The position numbers and the translations under genes were made by a program. The notes beneath the pieces are model-generated. The model saw only the letters and a list, made by a program, of their open reading frames with translations, did not search any database and was not told the DNA's origin. From NCBI GenBank assembly GCA_035295985.1, contig DATHBT010000248.1:1-7119 (forward strand): a stretch of DNA of 7,119 nt. Reading direction: 5' to 3'. Position 1 is the first letter of the stretch. Every line of letters starts with the position of its first letter. Below are positions 1 through 6,748 of this stretch, piece after piece. This stretch comes from JAIVGV01 sp035295985 (GTDB taxonomy: Bacteria; Acidobacteriota; Blastocatellia; Pyrinomonadales; Pyrinomonadaceae).

Positions 1-369
1 CGGCTGTCCTCGACGTATCCCTGCCGGGAGAACTGCACGGACCCCAACCTGGGCGTGATCGCGCTTTCCGCGCAGTACAGGGGCAGGGAGTCGGTGGATC
101 TCGCCAACACGGGCGGACTGCCGGTCGACCTCGAGCAATACCGGCTGACGAGCGCTCCCTGGGGCTACTCGTTCTCACCGAACTCCGTGTTGCAGCCGGG
201 GGAGACGATGCGCATCCGGCTCTGGGAGTCCGTCGAGGAGGACGAGGAGCACTTGATCCGCCACTGGCCGGTAGGACCGATCCTCAACAACGCCGGTGAC
301 TCGCTTCAGCTGCGCCGCTACGACGACGTCGTGATCGCGTGCACCGCCTGGGGCACCCGATCGTGCTGA
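1..369 (+). CDS. Lamin-tail-domain (LTD)-like protein, C-terminal part (5' end outside window)
   Basis: Frame 1 is open from the first base to the TGA at 367-369, so this is the last ~122 codons of a gene that begins upstream. The GTG at 55 is only an internal valine or possible start. The visible part resembles a lamin tail domain, an immunoglobulin-like beta-sandwich used for surface or DNA-associated binding. Features that fit are VDLANTGGLPVDLEQYRL (strand, Asn-rich turn, strand), a Trp-Gly-Tyr segment, LQPGETMRIRL, and PILNNAGDSLQLR near the end. Two Cys (in YPCRENC) precede the domain and two lie near the C-terminus (ACTAW and the final Cys), so a disulfide-bonded exported protein is possible. 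The N-terminus and any signal peptide are not visible. All Glu codons are GAG. The LTD call is by motif resemblance; molecular role unknown. Confidence 0.6.
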   Translation, partial: RLSSTYPCRENCTDPNLGVIALSAQYRGRESVDLANTGGLPVDLEQYRLTSAPWGYSFSPNSVLQPGETMRIRLWESVEEDEEHLIRHWPVGPILNNAGDSLQLRRYDDVVIACTAWGTRSC

Positions 370-388
370 CGGCTGCCACAATGCCGGT

Positions 389-604
389 GTGCCGCCCGAG
401 TCGCTGGACCGACTGACGGATCGCCTCGAGCGCGCTGCGGTCCAGTTGCGCACCGGCGAGCTGGCGCCCGACCGCGCGGCCGCCGTCGTGGACGAGTGCG
501 CGCGCCTGGCCGGCGAGGCGAGCGTGGAGCTCGACCGGCTCCTGCGCGCCGCCGACGCCGAATCCGATTCCGCTTCCGCCGGGCAGCTGGCGCTCGAGAG
601 TTGA
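389..604 (+). CDS. xseB: Exodeoxyribonuclease VII small subunit-like protein (XseB)
   Basis: A 71-aa helical protein. Exonuclease VII degrades single-stranded DNA; several copies of the small subunit bind the helical arms of XseA. The family pattern is two amphipathic helices with a LE-x-GEL-x-L turn. Here LDRLTDRLERAAVQLRTGEL leads into a second helix, roughly residues 27-50, with ECARLAGEASVELDRLL. A short Ala/Ser-rich tail follows. The GTG at 389 is the only usable start between the preceding in-frame stop (332-334) and the conserved region; I see no clear Shine-Dalgarno. It lies 19 bases after the lamin-tail gene, and its TGA overlaps the TTG start of the prenyl synthase, implying translational coupling. 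The order xseB then ispA is the classic bacterial one and supports the call. xseA is not in the visible part. The sequence is divergent, so the assignment relies partly on context. Confidence 0.62.
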   Translation: MPPESLDRLTDRLERAAVQLRTGELAPDRAAAVVDECARLAGEASVELDRLLRAADAESDSASAGQLALES

Positions 605-1515
605 CGTCGGGGACCCGAGCGGGGACGCCCACGCGGGCGGCCTACCCGGAGCACCTGCGCGAAGCCGTCGAGGCGCACCTCGCCGGCCTGCGCTTCGCCC
701 ACGAGCCGGCTGCCGCCGGCCTGGAGGAGGCGATGCGCTACTCGCTGCTGGCCGGCGGCAAGCGCATCCGCCCCGTGCTCGCGCTGGCGACGGCGAAGGC
801 CATCTCCCTCGACGTGCGCACCGTTCTCCCGCTCGCCGCGGCGCTGGAGCTCATCCACACCTACTCGCTCATCCACGACGACCTGCCCGCGATGGACGAC
901 GACGATCTGCGCCGCGGACGCCCCACCGCCCACGTCCGCTTCGGCGAGGCCACCGCCATCCTCGCCGGCGACGCCCTGCAAGCCCTCGCCTTCCAGACAA
1001 TCGCCGCAGACGGACGGCTCGACGCGGGGACGCGCGTCCGCCTCGTCGCGGAACTCGCGCGCGCGGCCGGCACGCCCGACGGCATGGTCGCCGGCCAGGC
1101 GCAAGACCTCGCCGCCGAGGCGCGCGACGGCGTCACGGGCGAAGAACTCGAACTCATCCACCGCCGCAAGACCGGCGCGCTGATCGCGTCGGCCGCCCGC
1201 TGCGGCGCGATCAGCGCCGGCGCGTCCGCGCCAGAGATCGAATCGGTCGGCCTCTACGCCGCGCGCCTCGGCCTCCTCTTCCAGATCACGGACGACCTGC
1301 TCGACGTGACCGCCACAGCCGCCGACCTCGGCAAGACGCCCGGCAAGGACGCGCGTTCGCAGAAGGCCACCTACCCTGCCCTCTACGGCCTCGACGCCGC
1401 TCGCGAGCGCGCCCGCGCCGCCTACAATGAAGCCCTCCGCGCCCTCGACGCGCTCGACAGAGACACGCGCCTACTTCGCTCGCTCGCTCGCCTCACGCTC
1501 GAACGCCGCGCCTGA
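601..1515 (+). CDS. ispA: Polyprenyl synthetase (farnesyl/geranylgeranyl diphosphate synthase, IspA family)
   Basis: A 304-aa enzyme that condenses isopentenyl diphosphate with allylic diphosphates to make C15-C20 prenyl diphosphates for quinone, undecaprenol or carotenoid synthesis. Visible family motifs: GGKRIRP (52-58), first Asp-rich motif DDLPAMD (93-99) followed by DDDLRRGRPT, GQAQD (165-169), KTGALI (190-195), and second Asp-rich motif DDLLD (231-235). The two-residue insertion in the first Asp motif and the Tyr five residues before it (Y88) are typical of bacterial type II farnesyl diphosphate synthases, so C15 is the likeliest product. I chose the TTG at 601, which overlaps the xseB stop as TTGA. 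It leaves a normal N-terminus, whereas an upstream ATG at 496 would add an Arg-rich tail lying inside xseB. dxs, a usual downstream partner, is absent; the gene instead meets bcp tail to tail. Codon use changes inside the gene (see findings). Confidence 0.9.
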   Translation: MTSGTRAGTPTRAAYPEHLREAVEAHLAGLRFAHEPAAAGLEEAMRYSLLAGGKRIRPVLALATAKAISLDVRTVLPLAAALELIHTYSLIHDDLPAMDDDDLRRGRPTAHVRFGEATAILAGDALQALAFQTIAADGRLDAGTRVRLVAELARAAGTPDGMVAGQAQDLAAEARDGVTGEELELIHRRKTGALIASAARCGAISAGASAPEIESVGLYAARLGLLFQITDDLLDVTATAADLGKTPGKDARSQKATYPALYGLDAARERARAAYNEALRALDALDRDTRLLRSLARLTLERRA

Positions 1516-1533
1516 AACGTCACCTTAAAATTA

Positions 1534-1572
1534 TAGGGGCGGGGCTTGGGGCGGGGATAGGCCCCGCCCCTA
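1534..1572. terminator. GC-rich perfect hairpin with G-quadruplex motif; candidate two-way terminator
   Basis: A perfect 12-base inverted repeat (TAGGGGCGGGGC at 1534-1545, its reverse complement at 1561-1572) encloses a 15-base loop holding a second GGGGCGGGG (1548-1556). It sits in the spacer between the convergent ispA and bcp genes, 18 bases past the ispA stop. On the minus strand the stem is followed by TATAATTTTAAGG, a weak U-rich tail, so termination of bcp transcripts is more plausible than termination of ispA, where no U-run follows. It could also be a dispersed GC-rich intergenic repeat with no terminator role. Confidence 0.45.
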
Positions 1573-1623
1573 CAATCAAAATTGAGATTGAGTCTTGAAG
1601 CGTTCGGCCGTCTCGCCGTGCAG

Positions 1624-2082
1624 TCAGTTCCTGAATGCTTCCAGAACTTCGTCGGCGTGCTGCTCGACGTTGACCTTGTCAAAGACCTTTTTGATCCGGC
1701 CCTCCTTGTCGATGAGGAAGGTCTTGCGCGAGACGCCCATGTATTGCCTGCCGCCCCACTGCTGCTCGCCGTAAACGCCGTAGGCCTCGGAGACCGAGTG
1801 ATCCGTGTCGGCCAGCAGCGTAAAGGGCAGGTTGTATTTCTCGGCGAAGGCCCGGTGCGACTGCTCGTCGTCGAGCGAGACGCCGAGGACTTTCACGCCC
1901 TCGCGCTCGTACACGTCCGACGAGTCGCGGAAACTGCAAGCCTCCTTCGTGCAGCCCGGCGTGTCGTCCTTCGGGTAGAAGTAGAGCACGACGTTCCGGC
2001 CCCGGAAATCTGACAGCCTCACGGTGTTGCCGTCCGCGTCGCGCGACGTGAAGTCGGGCGCGGCGTCACCTTCTTTAAGCAT
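1624..2082 (-). CDS. bcp: Thioredoxin-dependent thiol peroxidase, Bcp/PrxQ family peroxiredoxin
   Basis: A 152-aa cytosolic peroxiredoxin that reduces hydrogen peroxide and organic hydroperoxides using thioredoxin or glutaredoxin. Residues 1-12 (LKEGDAAPDFT) are the usual Prx start. FYPKDDTPGCTKEAC holds the peroxidatic Cys44 in the TPxC context and a resolving Cys49 five residues later, the atypical 2-Cys PrxQ arrangement of E. coli Bcp (Cys45/Cys50). The conserved VLGVSLD, FTLLAD, YGVYGEQ and KTFLIDKEGRI follow in order and the length is normal. ATG 2082 is preceded by GGAGG (2091-2095) at 8 bases; a longer reading to 2400 would run into the phosphatase and lacks family similarity. It lies 131 bases after the phosphatase gene, with a -10-like TATACT and a structured segment in between, so it probably has its own promoter. 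The start, motifs and RBS agree, so this is a firm call. Confidence 0.96.
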   Translation of the reverse strand: MLKEGDAAPDFTSRDADGNTVRLSDFRGRNVVLYFYPKDDTPGCTKEACSFRDSSDVYEREGVKVLGVSLDDEQSHRAFAEKYNLPFTLLADTDHSVSEAYGVYGEQQWGGRQYMGVSRKTFLIDKEGRIKKVFDKVNVEQHADEVLEAFRN

Positions 2083-2119
2083 TGCCGATACCTCCGTCTG
2101 TTTGGAAAAGCGTCCGAGC

Positions 2120-2125
2120 AGTATA
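2120..2125 (-). promoter_or_regulatory. Candidate -10 element of bcp
   Basis: On the minus strand TATACT (2120-2125) lies in a short AT-rich patch of GC-rich DNA, about 25 bases before the bcp ribosome binding site. A start near 2113 would give a leader of about 30 bases. I see no convincing -35 box at the expected distance, so an activator or a non-standard promoter would be needed. The same hexamer occurs before the 2Fe-2S gene at 6251-6256. Confidence 0.3.
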
Positions 2126-2133
2126 ACGCCTCC

Positions 2134-2211
2134 GGCCGCGCGCGGCGGGTTCAGAGTTCGCGCTTTAGCGCGCCCGGCGAAGACGGCCGGGGGGCGAACT
2201 CCGGCGCGGCC
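2134..2211. repeat. Nested inverted repeats between phosphatase and bcp
   Basis: Two collinear perfect 8-base pairings span the spacer: GGCCGCGC (2134-2141) with GCGCGGCC (2204-2211), and GAGTTCGC (2154-2161) with GCGAACTC (2194-2201). Inside them are a CGCGC-TTTA-GCGCG hairpin (2159-2172), which competes with the second pairing, and CCCGG/CCGGG (2173-2177 and 2187-2191). On the minus strand this follows the phosphatase stop directly and precedes the bcp -10 candidate. It may act as a terminator, an mRNA-stabilising 3' end or an attenuator. No U-run marks a classic terminator. Very GC-rich DNA yields such pairings by chance, so confidence is modest. Confidence 0.35.
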
Positions 2212-2213
2212 TG

Positions 2214-3011
2214 TCAGTTGGCGGGCTGACCGTTCCGCTTCTGCATGGCGCGCAGGGGTTCGGGGACGAAGGTCGTGATGTGGTGCTTGGCGTCGTTGCC
2301 GTCGGCGTAAGACTGGTAGAGGAGGAGGTCTGGGAGTTGGAGGCAACTCAGGGGGGACGAGTCGATGTAGCCGGTGTCGATGCCGATGGCGCTGTGGCAC
2401 ATGTAGATGCCGTGGTGGCCGAGCCTGCCGCGCAGGGGGAGGAGCGGCGTCGGCGTGTGGCCGAAGACGCAGGGCTTGCCCGTGTAGTTCTTGAAGAACT
2501 CGCCGTCGCGCGACCAGAGGAGGTGCTGCGCGTCGGTCTCGCGCGGGTGGCGCGCGCCGTCGAGGCCGGCGTGGACGTAGAGCGCGTAGTCGTCCTCGTA
2601 GAAGAGCGGGAGCGAGCGGAAGAAGTCCAGGTGTTCGGGCGGGAGCGAGGCGGCGAACCGGCGTCTGAGGTCTTGCAGGTCGCGTTCCGAACGGACGCGC
2701 GGGCGCTCGCCCGTGTACTGCTCGATGGTGCTCTCGCTCCCCACCGCGGCGTGGAGCCAGAGCGTCTGCCCGCCGTCCACGAAGTCGAGGAGCATCTGCT
2801 CGTGGTTGCCGCGCAGGCAGATCGTCCGCTCGGGGTTCTCATTGCGGAGCGCGATCACGTCTTCGACCGCGCCCGGGATTTCCGTCCCCCGGTCAACGAT
2901 GTCGCCGACCAGGACGACGGTGTCGCGCAAGGGATCGCGCGGGATCATTTCGAGGAGCCGCCGCAGTTGGGTGCGGCGGCCGTGTAGATCGCCGATGACG
3001 AAGGTCTTCAC
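2214..3011 (-). CDS. PPP-family metallophosphatase (bacterial Ser/Thr protein phosphatase type)
   Basis: A 265-aa protein of the PPP branch of calcineurin-like phosphoesterases, which use two metal ions to hydrolyse phosphoserine/threonine (PrpA/PrpB type) or, in relatives, dinucleoside tetraphosphates (ApaH). All core motifs are present in order: GDLHG (7-11), GDIVDRG (36-42), GNHE (68-71), VHAG (146-149) and FGHT (183-186), followed by IDTGYIDSSPLSCLQLPD. No signal peptide or membrane segment is seen, so it should be cytosolic. The start is GTG at 3011, with AAGGAGG (3019-3025) at 7 bases. It is transcribed in the same direction as the kinase upstream, separated by a spacer of about 176 bases that carries a repeat hairpin. 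The pairing suggests it may remove phosphates placed by that kinase, but its substrate cannot be read from sequence. Confidence 0.9.
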   Translation of the reverse strand: MKTFVIGDLHGRRTQLRRLLEMIPRDPLRDTVVLVGDIVDRGTEIPGAVEDVIALRNENPERTICLRGNHEQMLLDFVDGGQTLWLHAAVGSESTIEQYTGERPRVRSERDLQDLRRRFAASLPPEHLDFFRSLPLFYEDDYALYVHAGLDGARHPRETDAQHLLWSRDGEFFKNYTGKPCVFGHTPTPLLPLRGRLGHHGIYMCHSAIGIDTGYIDSSPLSCLQLPDLLLYQSYADGNDAKHHITTFVPEPLRAMQKRNGQPAN

Positions 3012-3071
3012 TCTCGCGCCTCCTTGCCGGGGCGGACGTCGGGCGGACGGTTTCCCTGCTTGCTCTTCGTC

Positions 3072-3186
3072 GTTAGCTATTAGCTGTTGGCTATTAGCTT
3101 TTAGCCGGAGGGGGGATCAGTTTTCAATCAGGTGCGGGCGCGGGTTCTGGTTTTGCTAACAGCTAACAGCTAATAGCTAACAGCTA
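3072..3186 (-). repeat. Heptad-repeat hairpin element, copy A (NTTAGCT family)
   Basis: The left arm is five tandem 7-base units from 3072 to 3106 (GTTAGCT, ATTAGCT, GTTGGCT, ATTAGCT, TTTAGCC). The right arm carries the complementary units (AGCTAAC/AGCTAAT) from 3155 to 3186. Bases 3072-3098 pair with 3155-3181 in register: 25 of 27 Watson-Crick, one G-T, one mismatch. The intervening sequence is about 56 bases. The element begins 2 bases after the kinase stop in the transcript and precedes the phosphatase, so it would form a strong hairpin between the two messages. The minus strand is given because its loop then reads in the same direction as copy B (6096-6242). Confidence 0.85.
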
Positions 3187-3187
3187 C

Positions 3188-5710
<2,523 letters not shown>

Positions 5711-5716
5711 TCTAAC

Positions 5717-5798
5717 AGCCGTAAACCGTAAACCGTAAACCGTGACAAGTAGGGAAAAGGATTTTCCCGTCACCTGTCACGGTTTACGGTCTGCGGCT
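5717..5798. repeat. Heptad-repeat hairpin element C (GTAAACC type) at the kinase start
   Basis: Three perfect tandem GTAAACC units (5721-5741) are followed by GTGACA. The right arm has TGTCAC, GGTTTAC and a decayed GGTCTGC (5775-5794). Bases 5726-5747 pair with 5775-5796: 20 of 22 Watson-Crick, one G-T. The loop contains its own perfect hairpin, GGGAAAA (5752-5758) with TTTTCCC (5762-5768). GTGAC (5742-5746) can alternatively pair with GTCAC (5769-5773). The element ends 6 bases from the preferred kinase ATG, so it lies in the leader or promoter region and could influence initiation. The heptad motif differs from copies A and B. Confidence 0.8.
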
Positions 5799-5835
5799 TT
5801 TCTCCCCGGCTCACGGCCGGCTAGTCGTGCACCGT

Positions 5836-6057
5836 TCAACCGCGGGGCGGGTCGCCCCAGCCCGAGGCCTTATAGACGCCGTCCTCGACGATGCAGGGGA
5901 CGGTCGGGTCGCCGCCCGAAAAGGCGAGCATCTCCTTGCGCCGCGCGCGGTCGTTCTGCGCGTCGTGCTCGGTGAACTCGATCCCGTTCTCGTTGTAGTA
6001 GTCGCGCGCCTGCTGGCAGTACGGGCAGCCCGGCTTCACGTACATCACCAATCCCAT
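5836..6057 (-). CDS. Small glutaredoxin-like thiol oxidoreductase
   Basis: A 73-aa thioredoxin-fold protein. VMYVKPGCPYCQQARDYY gives the first strand, the CPYC redox centre (Cys11/Cys14) and helix 1. NGIEFTEHD is the second strand, and TVP (52-54) is the cis-proline motif before IVEDG. The CPYC pair implies dithiol electron transfer, reducing disulfides or glutathione mixed disulfides. Two points are odd: the usual C-terminal GG-x-D motif is replaced by SGWGDPPRG, and the last helix is missing, so glutathione binding may be weak or absent. A third Cys follows the cis-Pro (Cys55). ATG 6057 has GGAGG at 5 bases (6063-6067) and a second GGAGG further up; the longer reading from 6096 adds unrelated residues. 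It is transcribed toward the kinase, with a 125-base spacer containing element C, and is divergent from the 2Fe-2S gene. Confidence 0.88.
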   Translation of the reverse strand: MGLVMYVKPGCPYCQQARDYYNENGIEFTEHDAQNDRARRKEMLAFSGGDPTVPCIVEDGVYKASGWGDPPRG

Positions 6058-6095
6058 CGTTGCCTCCGTGACCTCCTGTCGCGAACAGTCTAACA

Positions 6096-6242
6096 CCCGC
6101 GAATCATGAAAAGAAGCTGTTAGCTATTAGCGATTAGCCGTTAGCCAAACCAGGAGCCGAAGCGGGATCGAAGCTGAAGCCGATCTCTTCCGGCTAATAG
6201 CTGACAGCTAATAGCCAACAGCTCCTATTCACGATTCACGGG
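6096..6242 (+). repeat. Heptad-repeat hairpin element, copy B, in the divergent promoter region
   Basis: Arms 6096-6146 and 6192-6242 are complementary in one gapless register, 41 of 51 bases Watson-Crick plus two G-T. Between 6098 and 6146 the arm is seven 7-base units: CGCGAAT, CATGAAA, AGAAGCT, GTTAGCT, ATTAGCG, ATTAGCC, GTTAGCC. The other arm (6192-6240) is also seven units, ending in two tandem ATTCACG. The loop (6147-6191) starts AAACCAG and ends GATCTCTTCC. It fills most of the spacer between the divergent glutaredoxin and 2Fe-2S genes. The plus strand is given because its loop then reads in the same direction as copy A. Confidence 0.85.
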
Positions 6243-6256
6243 CTTTCGTCTATACT
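6228..6256 (+). promoter_or_regulatory. Candidate sigma-70-type promoter of the 2Fe-2S gene
   Basis: TTCACG (6228-6233) and TATACT (6251-6256) are 17 bases apart, matching 4 of 6 and 4-5 of 6 positions of the -35 and -10 consensus. A start near 6263 would leave a leader of about 40 bases before ATG 6302. The -35 lies in the first of two ATTCACG units of repeat element B, so the element's arm would supply part of the promoter. The match is modest. Confidence 0.45.
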
Positions 6257-6301
6257 CGCGCCGTCTGGCAGCCCCGCCGAAAGTTTGAGCCCGCACCGAA
6301 G

Positions 6302-6691
6302 ATGGACAGCGACCTCTTCGAGCCATACGAACGACTGATCGAGATCGAGCTGCTCGGCCGCGCGGCGCGCGTGCCGGAGAACAACCGCCTGCTGCGCTGC
6401 TTCCAGTTCCTCTCGCTGCGCTCGATCTCTTACGGCGACTTCTGCTGGAACGGCGACTGCACGAACTGCCAGTTCTGGTACCGCGAGCCGGGCGACGACC
6501 CGCGCGCGCCGGAGAAGACCGCGCTCTCGTGCCGCTTCACGGTGCTCGAAGGGATGAAGGTCACGCGCCTCCACCCCTGCGTCCGCCTCGAAGGCGTCAA
6601 CGCGCCCGGCCCGGCGCAGAACGCCGCCGCCGACACGGCCCGCGCCGCCGAACGCGACCTCGCCGCGGCGACGCCGCCCGGCGACGCCTGA
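6302..6691 (+). CDS. Small 2Fe-2S ferredoxin-like protein (four-cysteine cluster)
   Basis: A 129-aa protein. Its core reads FCWNGDCTNC (47-56), then LSCRFTVLEGMKV (75-87), giving Cys48-x4-Cys53-x2-Cys56-x20-Cys77. This is the spacing logic of plant-type/Fer2_4 2Fe-2S domains (CxxxxCxxC, later C), and the Cys-R-x-x-V-x-x-GM-x-V strand after the fourth Cys resembles the Fer2_4 subunits of amino-acid or cyanide-forming dehydrogenases. The insertion between Cys56 and Cys77 is longer than usual. Cys33 and Cys93 are extra. The first 30 residues have no recognised domain, and the C-terminal 30 are Ala-rich and probably disordered. ATG 6302 has only a weak GAAG upstream. It ends with tandem TGA TAG stops. 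The flavin oxidoreductase starts 57 bases later on the same strand, suggesting an electron-transfer pair. The family assignment is from cysteine spacing, so cluster type and partner are inferred. Confidence 0.65.
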   Translation: MDSDLFEPYERLIEIELLGRAARVPENNRLLRCFQFLSLRSISYGDFCWNGDCTNCQFWYREPGDDPRAPEKTALSCRFTVLEGMKVTRLHPCVRLEGVNAPGPAQNAAADTARAAERDLAAATPPGDA

Positions 6692-6748
6692 TAGTTTCCC
6701 CAACCCCCGCGCGTTGCGCTACACTCCGCCGAACAGCTTCTTGCGGCC

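Noticed and set aside
496..600. ATG 496 as the ispA start
   Set aside because: Would place an Arg-rich 35-residue tail inside xseB; the TTG at 601 gives the usual family N-terminus and a TTGA stop/start overlap.
175..1161. 328-codon open frame on the minus strand opposite the lamin-tail, xseB and ispA genes
   Set aside because: No recognisable domain, spans three plausible sense genes, low-complexity Arg/Ala/Ser content; a GC-rich shadow.
2083..2400. Long upstream extension of bcp to 2400
   Set aside because: Overlaps the phosphatase gene out of frame, is His/Arg/Pro-rich without similarity, and ATG 2082 has a good ribosome binding site.
2280..2987. 235-codon plus-strand frame opposite the phosphatase
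   Set aside because: Antisense to a gene with all five PPP motifs; Val/Glu/Ala/Arg-rich shadow.
3072..3186. CRISPR-like array from the repeated AGCTAAC/GTTAGCT units
   Set aside because: Units are 7 bases and tandem, with no spacers; the arrangement is an inverted repeat, and no cas genes are nearby.
5711..5773. N-terminal extension of the kinase from GTG 5773
   Set aside because: It would translate the GTAAACC hairpin, adds residues with no kinase similarity, and is not needed because ATG 5710 or 5695 gives a normal kinase start.
5806..5820. CCGGC/GCCGG hairpin downstream of the glutaredoxin gene as terminator
   Set aside because: Only 5 bp and followed by GGAGAAAAG on the minus strand without a U-run; too weak to call.
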